A DNA stretch of 64,000 nucleotides from Epithemia pelagica (GCA_946965045.2 OX337228.1:2728001-2792000), one strand, 5' to 3'. Shown: positions 41,773 to 53,758, counted from the stretch's first letter. The notes: generated from the sequence alone by a model not told the origin. Translations and numbers: made by a program.

Positions 41773-42148
41773 GCTCGGATGGTTGGACAATGGTCACTGT
41801 CGTTTCAATGGATCCATATATGGGAGGTTGGTCGGGGACGCTCTCATTCATTCTATTCCTTTTTGCCGAATCCCGCGGGGAACGCGGGGGGTCTGACTTC
41901 GGAGCGACCCATTAGCGACTATATTGAGTCTTGGATATTAGTGATTCAACCATCGTGGAATAAGGTAGACGTCAGTCTTCCGTCGGCCGAACGGACCACC
42001 CCAGACATGATCTCCACAACTTTTGTTGGATCATAACGTCTTGTGGCCTTCCTGTTGTCATCCAAGAACTCCGAGAAAGGTCACAATATCCTCTCATCCA
42101 CCAATCGATTGAACCGTGACCTCTAGGTTGGTTGAACAAGTTGGTGGA
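41773..42148. promoter_or_regulatory. Shared head-to-head upstream region, HECT ligase / valyl-tRNA synthetase
   Basis: These 376 bp lie between divergent starts. The ValRS frame is open upstream to a GTG at 42116, so part could be coding if a non-AUG start is used. No other feature is seen. Confidence 0.4.
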
Positions 42149-45100
42149 ATGGGATTGAAGCAGGCTTCTTGTGGGAGCGGCAGGAAATCTGCTTTCTCCA
42201 CGAAAATCGTTCCGTCGACAGTGATTGCCATCATGGTCATGGTATTGCGGACTGGTCCCGTTCGTGCCTTCACCACAAAGCCATCCTTCTACAATCATGT
42301 CTTTGGCACAAAAGCTAGATCGTTGGCTTTCTCGATTGTTGAGAAGCGAGCCTTCGTGACATCCACGTTGCCCGGAACAACTCCTCGAGGCTTCCAGCAA
42401 ACACCCCTTCGGGCTTCCCCTCTCGAGCTGCGCCGCAGTTCTCGTCTGGCAGCAACAACGGACACTGATACGGTGTCGTCAGCTACAGAAATTGATTGTG
42501 ATGGGGCACCGTATGACATTATCAACAAAATGAAGGGTTTGGGTTCCTTTGAACCGTCGGATTTTGAAAAGGATGTCTATCAATGGTGGGAGAAATCTGG
42601 TTGCTTCTTACCAGATGCAAAACAAAAACGCCAGGTGGGAGAAAAGCCATATGTGCTACCAATGCCTCCCCCGAATGTGACAGGTCGATTGCATATGGGA
42701 CATGCCATCTTTGTCGCCTTGCAAGATGTCTTGGCTCGATTCCATCGCATGCGAGGACGTCCCGTCTTGTGGCTACCAGGGACCGATCACGCCAGTATTG
42801 CCACGCAGCTTCAGGTCGAGAAACGGCTTCAAGCAGAAGGACTTACTCGTGAAGAATTAGGAAGAGAGGAATTTCTCGTTCGTGCGTGGGAATATAAGGA
42901 GGAACAAAGTGGACACATTACTCGACAACTAAGGTCCTTGGGTGCCTCTGCGGACTGGAGTCGGGAACGATTCACATTAGATAAGGATTTGAGTGAAGCT
43001 GTGGCGGAAGCCTTTGTCAGGTTGTATGACAAAGGTCTTGTATACCGTGGAGAATACATGGTGAATTGGGCCCCCATGCTCAAGACGGCTGTGAGTGATT
43101 TGGAGGTGGAGTATTCCGAGGAGGAAGGAAAACTATACTTCTTCAAGTATACGGTGGAAGATAGTGATGGTGAGTTTCATCTTGAAAACCTGACTGGTCC
43201 ATGCGTCATGAGTTGTTAAACCCTGTTTATGTCTGCTCTCACTGTGGTTGCAGAGTTTCTCCCCGTGGCAACGACAAGGCCTGAGACAATATGTGGTGAC
43301 ACTGCTGTTTGTGTACACCCTGACGACGAACGGTACAAACACTTAGTTGGTAAGAATGTTGTCGTGCCCATGGGTGGAGGTCGTACCGTCCCTGTCATTG
43401 CCGACGAATACGTGGACATGGAATTCGGAACTGGAGCTTTGAAAATTACTCCCGGTCATGACCCGAATGACTATGCACTGGGGACGAAATACGATCTACC
43501 AATCATCAATATCATGAACAAAGATGGTTCCATGAACGCAAATGCCGGTGCTTACAATGGTCTTGATCGCTTCGAATGTCGAGAAAAGTTGTGGGCGGAT
43601 ATGGAGAATGAAGAACTCACCATTAAGGTTCAACCGCACACTCAACGTGTACCACGGTCCCAGCGGGGAGGGGAAGTCATTGAGCCCCTTGTAAGTCGTC
43701 AGTGGTTTGTGAAAACTGAAGGAATGGGCGCTAAAGCCCTAGAAGCCGTGCGAGGGGGCGACATCCAAGTAGTACCTCAACGGTTTGACAAACTTTGGTT
43801 CAACTGGTTGGAAGATATTCGTGATTGGTGTGTTTCGAGACAGCTTTGGTGGGGCCACCGTATTCCCGTCTGGTATGTTGGAGAAACGGGAGAAAGCGAA
43901 TTCATTGTAGCTCGCAACGAAGAAGAAGCACGTGCAAAAGCGGTTGAACGAGGATTCGCACAGGATGTTGTTTTGCGTCAAGACGAGGATGTACTGGACA
44001 CTTGGTTCAGCTCTGGTTTGTGGCCCTTTGCAACCGTTGGTTGGCCACAGGCACGCGAGGATGACGAAGATTCCGATCTGGCACGTTTCTTCCCAGCGAC
44101 CTGTCTTGAGACGGGACATGATATCTTGTTCTTCTGGGTGGCTCGAATGGTGATGATGTCCTTGGAGTTGACGGGGAAAAGCCCTTTCGATGTGATTTAT
44201 CTACATGGACTGGTACTTGCGGAAAACGGGGAAAAGATGTCCAAAACGAAAGGAAACGTGATTGACCCAATGGACACTGTGGACAAATTTGGTGCTGATA
44301 GTTTGCGATATTCACTTGTGACGGGAGTGACACCGGGTCTAGATGTTCCTCTCAACATGGACAAGATCCAAGCCAACAGAAATTTTGCCAACAAACTGTG
44401 GAATTGCTGCAAATTTGTCACTGGAAATGCCCTCAAAGATATCAGTGAACAAGACGAAGCTGATTTGGGCGTAACGGGACCACTTTCACAGGAAGAGTTT
44501 GACACACTGTCACTACCAGAACGTTTCATTGTTTCCAAGTGCCATGCACTCGTTTCAAGTGTTACCCAAGATATCGAGAGCTACCAGCTTGGGGCAGCAG
44601 GTAGCAAGGTCTACGAGTTCCTCTGGGATCAGTATGCCGATTGGTACGTTGAGATTTCTAAAACTCGTCTTTATGAAAGCCTCGGGGGAGATGATCCCGC
44701 CGCAGCAAAGGCTTCTCGACGAGTGCTAGTTTACGTGCTAGATACTTGTTTGCGGCTTCTTCATCCCTACATGCCATACGTCACCGAGCAGCTCTGGCAT
44801 CATCTCCCTCGTGCTCCAAAAGACGACTACCAATCAGCCTTTTCATTGATGCTTGCCGACTGGCCTCAGATGGATGATGAAACTCCGTTGGTGACAAGTG
44901 ACGAAGCGGTAGATCAATTTGAATGCTTCCAGGCACTTACTCGAAGTATCCGTAACGCCCGTGCAGAATACAATGTCGAGCCAGGAAAACGAATCAGTGC
45001 TGTTGTTGTGGCTCAAGGGGATATCCTGGACGCACTAAAGACGGAAATCAAGTCGCTAGCTTCGCTCGCGAAACTTGACATGGAGCAGCTTTCCGTACTG

Positions 45101-45406
45101 GACGCGGGATCAGAGGAAGCCCAGGCTGCTATTTCTGCAGACTCGGTAAAGCTGGTGATTCGTGATGGCGTGGAAGCATACCTACCCTTATCAGGATTAA
45201 TTGATCCTGAGAAAGAGCGACAGCGACTTACCAAACAGAGCGAGAAGCTTGAGAAAATGATAGGGAAATTGGCGGGACGTCTTCAATCAAAAGGGTTCAT
45301 AGACAAGGCTCCACAAAGCATTGTAGATGAGGCCAAGTCGGAACTTGCTGAACTCGAAGATCAAATGAAAAAGGTTAAGGAAAGTTTGGAAGGACTTCTA
45401 AAGTAG
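42149..45406 (+). CDS. VARS: Valyl-tRNA synthetase, organellar type
   Basis: There are two exons, 42149-43169 and 43254-45406, with an 84-bp GT-AG intron; the product is 1057 residues. The class I signatures are [11 protein letters not shown] (HIGH) and [13 protein letters not shown] (KMSKS). The editing domain is recognisable by [14 protein letters not shown] and [33 protein letters not shown] and [17 protein letters not shown] match plant organellar/cyanobacterial-type ValRS. An N-terminal hydrophobic segment ending VRAFTTKP, followed by a basic Ser/Thr-rich stretch, is a diatom plastid presequence; internal starts could add mitochondrial targeting. The C-terminal coiled-coil arm (about 985-1057) is present. 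It charges tRNA-Val; whether a cytosolic ValRS exists elsewhere is unknown. Confidence 0.95.
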
Positions 45407-45683
45407 AAAGCGATTGTTAAATCTAACTTCTCGTTACCCCCTCTCGGCTAGGCCCTTAGTCTACCTCAGGCTCCTTGAAATAGTATTTTCCAGCGTTCTG
45501 GAAAGGAACGAAAGGAAACTGGCATACTTTGAATCAAAATACTGTTTCATTCACAAATCATTGACTCCGCTAAGGAAGTAGCGACAAGTTCCGCGTGGCG
45601 ATTTATTCGGAGAAGATCCACCGCCGCCACTTATTGTGGGCAATCACATTTTGCTTTTTACGACATTGAGAATACACACCACC

Positions 45684-48036
45684 ATGGCGCGATCAAATTG
45701 GACGGCCACGATAGCATCCACTGCGATCCTTCTGAGTTTCGTATTCACTCAGACAAGGGCTTCTTTGTTTGGTCTCAGGCCAATTCGACGAGCAAAACTC
45801 TCGCCATCACTGATTGATCTTCGAGGAGGATCATCGAACTCGGACGAAAAGATTGATGGCGCCTGCATTGGAATCGACTTGGGAACAACATATTCATGTG
45901 TGGCGGTATGGAGAAACGACCGAGTAGATGTTTGTCCCAACGAGCAAGGAAACCGAATCACTCCTTCGTACGTCGCCTTTAGCAAAGATGGAACGCGCCT
46001 CGTTGGCGATGCGGCGAAAAATCAGGCAACAAGCAATCCCTCAGGGACGTTCTTTGATGTGAAACGACTAATTGGGAGAAAGTACACCGACACTACTGTC
46101 CAAAGTGACAAGGCTTTGTTTCCATTTGAGGTCAACCAAGATAGAGCGGGGAAGCCAGTATTGCGACTGTCGATGGATGAATTCAAGAAGCAATCGAAGA
46201 AAGATTTCACACCCGAAGAAATTTCTGGTATGGTGCTTCGTAAAATGAAAGAGACTGCAGAAACATATCTTGGAAAACCTGTGAAACATGCTGTCGTTAC
46301 TGTACCAGCATACTTCAATGATGCTCAGCGACAGGCAACAAAAGATGCAGGTACCATTGCTGGCCTTTCAATAGCACGTGTGATCAATGAACCAACAGCG
46401 GCAGCAATTGCATACGGCTTGGATAAACAAGATAGGGAAGAAAACATCCTTGTCTTTGATCTTGGTGGAGGTACATTTGATGTGACCTTGCTCAGTATTG
46501 ATCATGGGGTTTTTGAAGTGTTGGCGACTGCAGGAAACACACATTTGGGTGGCGAAGATTTTGATCATCGCCTGATGGAGTATTGTATAAGCCAGTTCAA
46601 GAGACAAACCGGAAATGATATAACGAGTGATAAACGAGCTGTTCAACGCCTGAGGAAGCAGTGCGAACTGGCCAAGAGAACTCTGTCCACACAGACATCG
46701 GCGACCATCGATTGTGAAGCTCTTGCCAACGGCGAAGATTTCACCACAACAATTTCGCGGGCAAAGTTCGAGGAACTTAACTTGGACCTGTTCAAAAAGA
46801 CTATGACTCCTGTGACACAAGTTTTGAAAGATGCGGGAATGAGCAAGAATGACGTACAACAGATCATTCTCGTCGGAGGGTCCACACGAATCCCGAAAAT
46901 TCAAGCTCTGTTGTCTGAATACTTTGGAGGAAAGGAGCTGAACAAAGGCATCAATCCAGACGAAGCAGTTGTAAGTTTGATTTGTCCTATCATTTTTGTT
47001 GTTGAGGATCGTGTCGAGGAAGAGATCCAGTAACGCTTGGCTTCTGAGAAGTATTCATTGGCCGGAGTAGTTACCGGGTTTACCCAATGAACGCTTTTGA
47101 TGCAATTTGTTACCATACTGAGACTGTTGTTGATCCATCTGTTCAGCTGTTGACCTTCTTACGAGATCATTTTGCTGACTCACTTTCCTCTTTCTTCTTC
47201 TCCGTCAGGCTTATGGGGCTGCTGTTCAGGGAGGTATTCTCAGTGGTGATGCGGCAGCCGCGACCAAAGATGTGTTGCTTCTTGACGTCGCGCCCTTGTC
47301 GCTTGGAATCGAAACAGCCGGAGGAGTAATGACGGCCCTCATCAAGCGAGGTACAACTATTCCTGTGAAGAAATCCCAAGTTTTCTCCACCTATGCCGAC
47401 AATCAGCCAGGCGTCAACATTCAAGTGTTTGAAGGTGAACGCAGTATGACCAAGTCCAACCGCTTGCTTGGCCAATTCGAACTGGGTGGTATCCCTCCTG
47501 CGCCTCGAGGCACACCGCAAATCGAAGTGAGCTTTGATGTCGATGCAAATGGAATTCTCAGCATCTCCGCATCGGACAAGGGAACTGGCAAAGTGGAGTC
47601 GTTGACCATTACCAGTGAGAAAGGTCGACTTTCGGAAGAGGAAATTGAACGAATGGTGAAGGAAGCCGAAGAGTTTGCCGAACAGGACGCAGCTGAAAAG
47701 GCAAAAGTGCAAGCACGCAACGATTTGGAGGCATATCTTTACAATTTGAAAAATACCATGAACGACAGCTTGGCATCCAAACTCTCGGACGAGGACAAAT
47801 CCAGTCTTTCCACGACAGTGGACGAAGCGCTGGTGTGGTTGGAGGACCATCCCGCCGCATCCAAGGAAGAATACGACGAAAAGCAAAAAGAAGTCGAGAC
47901 GGTCGCCAATCCAATCATGAAACGAGCCTATGAAAGTGCTGCCGGCGAAGCGGGAGGGAGTCCTGGTGGTGATGAAGACTGGCTCGGTGACGACGTCGAC
48001 GGCGCAGATGGACCTAGTGTGGAGGAGGTTGACTAA
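45684..48036 (+). CDS. Hsp70 with secretory presequence and C-terminal EEVD
   Basis: There are two exons, 45684-46970 and 47209-48036, with a 238-bp GT-AG intron; the product is 704 residues. The ATG sits in a CACCATGG context. The N-terminus [26 protein letters not shown] reads as a signal peptide, followed by a basic stretch and LIDLRGGSS. The Hsp70 core starts at [10 protein letters not shown] (near 62) and includes [26 protein letters not shown], and [17 protein letters not shown] in the substrate domain. It is of the eukaryotic rather than bacterial DnaK type. The tail ends PSVEEVD, the TPR-cochaperone motif of cytosolic Hsp70, not an ER HDEL. The residue after the likely cleavage site is Ser rather than Phe. 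This combination suggests the periplastidal compartment, the former symbiont cytosol. Confidence 0.93.
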
Positions 48037-48102
48037 TCTCAATTGCCAATAACACAATAGACTTCAAGACATATAGTATCGTGTGAAGGTACAATCTCTC
48101 TA

Positions 48103-50133
48103 TTATTCTCGTTCAAACACGCACACGCATTCGACATGATCGGATCCCGGAAACAGAATGTATCCCGTAGCACTCTTTAACAACCACCCCCCGCGACTGT
48201 TGAGTAACTTTTCCGAATCTCGGGCCAGTGCATCAAAGCCACAACTCACGTAGATGAGTGTGTTGACATCATTGGTCCAACTAATTCTCTCGTCGGGCAT
48301 GGACAAGAGAGTTGCCGATTCCACATAGGGTTGTTTGGGATCAAATGGTTTGCAGAGTTCATTCAACACTTCTTCGTCCAATCCTTTGCGTGGAGGGTCC
48401 ACAATCAAAACGTTGGCACCCAGTGCTTGGCCATGTTGAATCAGTGCGTCGACTGCCGATGCCGCCACATAGCTTGTTTTGGGACCACCACCACCAACTT
48501 CGTTGTCGTCCTGGTAAGTTGTAGCCAATACATTGGGTTCCTGTCCGGCTTGGACCATTTCCAAAAATGCACCCAAGGTTGTCTCCTGATGATCCACTGC
48601 CAATTCTCCCGACGGATGAGTTCCAGTCGACACAATTTTGGGGGGCAACGATTCTACCGCTCGAGCGAAACTCCGTGGATTGGCTGGATTCAAATCACTG
48701 CATCGGATCCATTCCAACGGTGTTCCCGCCTCGTCATGATGCACCAGAGCCGTCAAGCCCAAGACTCCGACACCGGCATAGAGTTCACAGACTTTGGAAT
48801 TCCCCGGAACGGCTTGCGCCACATTCAATGCCAAAATGTCAAAGCCATCCAAATTGCCTTGACGAAAGGTGAGTGGAGAAAAGTAAAAGTATCCCTGTTC
48901 TCCAATCGGAATGGGTTCTCGAATATACTCGTGACCCACAAGGCGATGCCATCGTTTGGGTGATCGATGAAAAATGTTATTGCCCAAACCATTGTTGCAA
49001 TGACACCATATACTATGCCACAAGTGTTTGTCCAATTTCATGAGTTCGTTTTTCAAGAGCGTCAATCCAGGATGTGTTTCTTTCAAATTTTCGGCATTCC
49101 ATACCAGTGTCAAACAAATAGTCCCCGTCGTTCGATCGACCTGGAGCTGTACATATCGCAAGCCTCCTTCTCTGGTTTCATCGACATAGGCCGGAGTGCC
49201 TACCGTTGCAGTAGCTTGTTCCAAGACTGCCACAGCCCGATTGATGGAGGGATGATGAACGGCACAATCTGGTATGGGAATGACGGTATGCGTGCCTCGC
49301 AAATACAATCCAAACATGCATCCATCTCCCCGTCTCCATCGGGATTGTTTGGGTGCCACCACCAATTTGGCCTGGGTACGCCAGTGGGTCAAACGAGAGG
49401 GCACCACGACTTGAAAAAACTGGTCCGAATCGTCCTGCTGGTGGCCGCCGTTGATCCGTTTTCGTTGAATGGCGGTACTGGAAAAATATCGTTGTGCGGC
49501 AAGGACACGATCCACCGTTCCCACATGACTCTGGACCATACATCCACTGCAATTTTCTTCGAAATGGGGACAGTCCATGGACCCCTGCAGACGTTCTTCT
49601 TGTACAGACGTTGCCGAATGGAAATCATAGTTGGTCAACAGTGGTCGAGCGACTGGTCGTCGTTGTGATGATGATGATGAGGAGGAGGAGGAGGAAGAGA
49701 CAGGATGGGATCCTCGTGTCGACTGTTGTAAAATTCGTGCTCGAGGTCGACTCTTATTCTTGTTGCCTTTCTTCTTGTGCTTCTTTTTCTTGTTGTTGTT
49801 GTTGTTGTTATAGTTATATGTTGTGGATTCCAATGACTCGCGTCGTCTGGTGGAACCAAGATGCGTGGGCGAATGCCATGAGGATAATGACGAAACAGTG
49901 ACGACAACGCTATCCTGTCGCTGTCGTTGTTGTGGTTGCAGCCGTTGCACCGTCGTTCCAGCACTGGTTGTGTGGTGCCCCACAGGAAAGGAATGAACGA
50001 GGAAAAAGGAACCGAAATTTGGGTCTTTCAGTCGTACCAGTGCCACAAGGACAATGTAGTTCCACCAATACGGAGTTGTTGTACGTCCCGAGTTTCGGCA
50101 AGGGACGTTGTTTCGTCTTCGTATCGTCGTCAT
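48103..50133 (-). CDS. RNA m5U methyltransferase, TrmA/RlmD family
   Basis: The 676-residue intronless protein has an iron-sulfur cluster signature CPHFEENCSGC (about 188-198) with a later Cys in IPIPDCAVHH, as in RlmD (RumA). The SAM-binding part reads ELYAGVGVLGL; VDPPRKGL and YVSCGFDALARD follow, the latter with the nucleophilic Cys, and HVECVCVFER supplies the C-terminal Glu. These enzymes make 5-methyluridine in tRNA or rRNA. YVSCG replaces the usual YVSCN. The first 185 residues are low complexity: a hydrophobic stretch (about 24-48), then Gln/Arg-rich, poly-Asn, Lys-rich and poly-Ser tracts. Mitochondrial or plastid targeting is plausible but not clear. It is convergent with Hsp70 (66 bp). 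Confidence 0.88.
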   Translation of the reverse strand: MTTIRRRNNVPCRNSGRTTTPYWWNYIVLVALVRLKDPNFGSFFLVHSFPVGHHTTSAGTTVQRLQPQQRQRQDSVVVTVSSLSSWHSPTHLGSTRRRESLESTTYNYNNNNNNKKKKHKKKGNKNKSRPRARILQQSTRGSHPVSSSSSSSSSSSQRRPVARPLLTNYDFHSATSVQEERLQGSMDCPHFEENCSGCMVQSHVGTVDRVLAAQRYFSSTAIQRKRINGGHQQDDSDQFFQVVVPSRLTHWRTQAKLVVAPKQSRWRRGDGCMFGLYLRGTHTVIPIPDCAVHHPSINRAVAVLEQATATVGTPAYVDETREGGLRYVQLQVDRTTGTICLTLVWNAENLKETHPGLTLLKNELMKLDKHLWHSIWCHCNNGLGNNIFHRSPKRWHRLVGHEYIREPIPIGEQGYFYFSPLTFRQGNLDGFDILALNVAQAVPGNSKVCELYAGVGVLGLTALVHHDEAGTPLEWIRCSDLNPANPRSFARAVESLPPKIVSTGTHPSGELAVDHQETTLGAFLEMVQAGQEPNVLATTYQDDNEVGGGGPKTSYVAASAVDALIQHGQALGANVLIVDPPRKGLDEEVLNELCKPFDPKQPYVESATLLSMPDERISWTNDVNTLIYVSCGFDALARDSEKLLNSRGGWLLKSATGYILFPGSDHVECVCVFERE
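49660..49817. repeat. Trinucleotide microsatellites inside the TrmA-family gene
   Basis: There are GATGATGATGATGA and GAGGAGGAGGAGGA runs near 49668-49700 and a TTG/GTT run near 49789-49810. They encode the poly-Ser and poly-Asn tracts of the methyltransferase N-terminus on the minus strand. Confidence 0.8.
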
Positions 50134-50391
50134 GGTCGGAATATGGTGATGTCCCTTCTATGTTGCGTTTTGTTCTTCGACGACGCGCGACCGAACCCCA
50201 GAGAAGATTTTTGGATGGATGTGATCGACATCGAATTTTGAAATTTGAAGTTTGGTGATGGTTTGACGTCACTGCGTCGAATTCCAATGAGTGGGATCTT
50301 TCGACCATGTCCAATCCCTCTCTTGTCGGCGGCTCCAGTCACATTTCCTTGTAAAGGTTTCCCCATCTCCTCAAGAGCAACGATCCCCATC
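50134..50391. promoter_or_regulatory. Shared head-to-head upstream region, TrmA-family / FKBP
   Basis: These 258 bp lie between the two ATGs. The FKBP frame is open upstream to 50245 with an ATG at 50287, so the 5' part of that gene could be longer. No motif can be named. Confidence 0.35.
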
Positions 50392-51336
50392 ATGACGTCC
50401 CGTCGTCGACCATTGTGTGGCGGCGGCAAGTCCTGGACACTCGTGCTGGTGGTGGGTCTACATTTGTCGTCATCGTCGTTGTCGGCAGCATTTACACTCC
50501 CACCACATCTCCTCCCTCGCAGCAGCACCGTCGATTCGGATCGCAACTACAACGGTCGACGAGCGCCCATGGGTCACGCAATCCAGGAGGAGGAGGACGA
50601 CCATGACATGGAACCTACGACATGCAGCACCCAATCAACAACAACAATCATGACAAGAACGACTCGAACGTCGTTTCTATCGACGCTGGCTGGAATCGGT
50701 ACGTTCCTCCTGGGGTCATGGCGGCCCGATCATGCCTTGGCGGCGGCAGATTCCAGCACCGAGACCTCCTCGGAAGGTTTGACCGTCTTTCAACTCCCAT
50801 CTGGTATCAAGTATTTGGAACTCCATGAAGGATCCGGTCCGACTCCGGAATATGGTCAACTCTGTTCCATTGCCTACAAGGGATACATTAAACTTCCCGC
50901 CAACAAAAAGGATGCCAATCCCAAACCTCAACAATTTGATCAATCCTCGGCCTATTTGATTAAACATGGCAATGGACGAACCATTGCCGGTCTCGATGAA
51001 GGATTGCATACCATCAAGGTTGGAGGAACCCGCCGGATTATCATTCCACCCAAACTCGGTTATGTCACTTCGGGCATTGGACCCATTCCCGAATATCCGT
51101 GGGATCGTGCCAAATTGAATTCCCTCTTGGACCAAATGGTGGCCCTCCGAGGGGGTAAGGTCGTCTTTGAAGTCACCTTGTTATCGGCCATGGATGACGA
51201 AGCCGATCAAGGCTATTATCAAGATGGAAGTTTGTCACCCGAACAATTTGACAAACTTCGCGAGAGTATTCAACAACGAGCTGCTCAAGCCGCACAGGCG
51301 GCCGCCGAACAAGTGGCAGACGCATCCTCGCTGTAG
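50392..51336 (+). CDS. FKBP-type peptidyl-prolyl isomerase, thylakoid lumen
   Basis: The 314-residue protein has a three-part presequence. MTSRRRPLCGGGKSWTLVLV is the start of the signal peptide; the SAAFTLPP site has the Phe required for diatom plastid import; and TSFLSTLAGIGTFLLGSW with a downstream HALA cleavage site is a thylakoid transfer signal. The mature domain (about 125-285) is FKBP-like: GIKYLELHEGSGPTPEYGQL, KGYIKL, TIAGLDEGLHTIKVGGTRRI, IPPKLGYV and VVFEVTLL. A helical Ala/Gln-rich tail follows. It would catalyse proline cis-trans isomerisation during folding of lumenal proteins. The ATG at 50392 is preferred over 50287 because it starts the signal peptide. It is convergent with the ABC1 kinase. 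Confidence 0.9.
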   Translation: MTSRRRPLCGGGKSWTLVLVVGLHLSSSSLSAAFTLPPHLLPRSSTVDSDRNYNGRRAPMGHAIQEEEDDHDMEPTTCSTQSTTTIMTRTTRTSFLSTLAGIGTFLLGSWRPDHALAAADSSTETSSEGLTVFQLPSGIKYLELHEGSGPTPEYGQLCSIAYKGYIKLPANKKDANPKPQQFDQSSAYLIKHGNGRTIAGLDEGLHTIKVGGTRRIIIPPKLGYVTSGIGPIPEYPWDRAKLNSLLDQMVALRGGKVVFEVTLLSAMDDEADQGYYQDGSLSPEQFDKLRESIQQRAAQAAQAAAEQVADASSL

Positions 51337-51516
51337 TTTTCATTCAAGAAAGCCGTCTGCACAAAAGTGTTGACCTAGAAATAGGTTTACAAGTAATTGC
51401 ACAGGCATATAACCTTACTAGGTAGTCACGTCGTAAGCGTTATACACAGGGTAAGATTGACAACTAAATGACATGCTAATAGGGCTTGCTCTTTTCGGTA
51501 CTGTACATAATAGGGT

Positions 51517-53758
51517 CTACTTGGATTGAGACGGTGTCGTGTTGTCAGTGGTAACATAGGTTGGAAAGACATGGGACAGGCCCCATTTCTCCATGCGTTT
51601 CGAGAGTTCGTCCTTGAGATATTTCTTGGCTCCTTTGATTTCATAAATCCAGGGAGCTGCCGACGAGATAAAGTCAAATTCGTCGTCCAAGGTTTTGCCC
51701 ACCCCACTCATTTGCGTCAGGGCACGGCCCACAAAGGCATATTCGGCCGGCAAGGTGAAATATTGCATCACTTCGGCATCTCGAACCTTTTGCTCCTTTT
51801 CTGCTGAAGGATCACTACTATTACTTGTCGTATTGGCCGTTTTCTGTTCCGTAGCCTTGAATTGGTAACCTCGTTCGGAAAGTCGTTTGCGATTAGCTTT
51901 GACCTTCCCCGTCTTGTAATTGTCCGCAATCTTGGCCCGCACTTTTGCCAGGTCCGAGTTTGGTTTCAACACACCCATTTTGGCAAAGGCATCCATGGAT
52001 TTGTCCACATCCAGGTCTACAATTGCTTCAATAATTTCCAGAATCCCATCCGCCTGGTTCTGCGTCGAGGTTGCTGCCTGTCCAAAGTCGTAAAAGACTA
52101 AACGTACCCGTTGCGCGGGCGCCGATTTCGAAGCGCCTCCGCTACTACGTTTCCCACCCTTGTTGGAATGTGGTGTGTTGGGAATCAACACTTCACAGCC
52201 CAAATTGCCTACAGGAAGGAGAACGACGGGATATGTTGAGAGACAAGAGCACCAACAACATTCTTTCCCTCGTTCAACTGTGCAACGTACCTGGATGGGG
52301 ATCGGTGCTGAAAAATCGGTTACAACAGAACTGGCGGAGATAGGAACGTCCGAGACAATCGGCAAGGTACTCTCGATCATAGGCAGTGACATTGGACGCG
52401 TCTAGTTGGGCGGTATTGGTAATCTTGATACTGGGAACATATTCCATGACAAGAACTTGTTCGGAACTAAGATTCCCGTAGACATAGGGCGCACGTAACC
52501 ATGAAGCCGCAGAAGGGAGCTCTTGTCCGTCCTGTGACTTGGCAGACGAAACAGAGGCCGGCCTTCCACCTCTATCGAGCCCGAAATCCTCACAAAATCG
52601 AATGCCATTGGCAGCTTCATCGCGGTAGTCAATTTCACGGTACAAAATCGCTTCAGCGTCCAAAAATATTTTCTCCCATGATTGCTCCACTCCGCCGACT
52701 TTGCCTGCTTTTCCACCAAATCGATCAACTGCTTTCGCAATCTTGGTCAAGAAGGCCAAATCTTGATCATAAATCTGTCGGAGGAATGGCCTTTGCAACT
52801 TGATGGCAACTGTTTCATTCGTCGATCTAAGAACTGCTCTGTGTACTTGACCCAAGCTCGCAGCAGCCAGAGGCTCAGTGTCAAAATCTCTGAAGGTCTC
52901 GTCAAATGAAGAAACAGCAGTATCGTTTGCATGGCCCTGGGACCACGCCGTATGTGCAAGCTTCAATGCCTTTTCGCCTGTCTGCGCTGGTATTTGATCT
53001 TGCAATCGTTCCAGCGATTTGATCCATGATTTCGGTAAGGATTCTTCTTGACAAGAGAGGATCTGACCCATTTTGCAGTAGAGTGGTCCAAGTTGTAGCA
53101 AGCCCTGTGTCAATATTCTGCCCGCCGATGCAACCAACTTTTCTCCACCCCAGAGTCGACTCAGGCACCACAATGGAGCGACTTGCAGAAACAACAACGA
53201 CATCAAGGCTCGTCCGCGAGCCCCAGGATGTTTCGCATATCTTTCCCATTCGGAAGTAGCGTCGGCACGCTGTCGACGGCGTACGGATACGCGATCACGA
53301 ACCAGAAGCGTCACGGCAACAAGACAAACGGCAAGTTGGATGACGCGTCGGGGTTTCCAGGACGCCATGGGAGAGATGGATGCCGTCGTTGCAGCCATGG
53401 CCGATCGTGCCGATAATAGCATCAAAGAAGTTGCCGAAATCAAACTTCGTTTCCATTTACGCCTTCGATACATCCGTGTCTCTGTGTATTGTTGACTAAA
53501 CAGGGCCGAGGTTCTCCCTTGATTGGAGGCACATTCTCGTTGTGTAAGAGCACACATGTGTCTGTTAGCCGTTGACCTTTTCCAAGCAGAATTCGATTTG
53601 AAAAGGCTACAACGATTTTGTTGGACCAAGAGGCACTCAGTGGGTGTCTGCCGCACCGTCGACAAGAATGCATAAACCGTCACATTGTCTAGCGAAACGA
53701 AAAGCAAAATGGCCCACCAGCTGTTAACAACAATACGCGCAAAACCAGCGGTAGCCAT
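51517..53758 (-). CDS. Plastid ABC1-like atypical kinase (ABC1K/ADCK family)
   Basis: There are two exons, complement of 51517-52208 and 52291-53758, with an 82-bp GT-AG intron; the product is 719 residues. The presequence contains a signal peptide ending TVYAF, a plastid-type site. A second hydrophobic segment (about 140-155) may anchor the protein. Family motifs in order are KMGQ in YCKMGQILSCQEE, AAASLGQVHRA (Ala-rich loop), VAIKLQRP (ATP-binding Lys), the ExD motif in YREIDYRDEAANG, LVMEYVPS, and FSTDPHPGNLG (metal-binding DPHPG). The intron lies exactly inside the PHPGN segment. ABC1Ks influence prenylquinone metabolism and stress responses in plastids and mitochondria; the substrate is not known. 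The C-terminal 200 residues are typical of plastid members. Confidence 0.92.

Noticed and set aside
47167-48057. 296-codon open frame antisense to Hsp70
   Set aside because: Long antisense frames opposite Hsp70 are a well-known by-product of its codon composition; the sense frame carries all family motifs.
49660-49817. Poly-Ser/poly-Asn tract as a frameshift or separate gene
   Set aside because: The trinucleotide repeats keep the frame and join smoothly to the methyltransferase domain.
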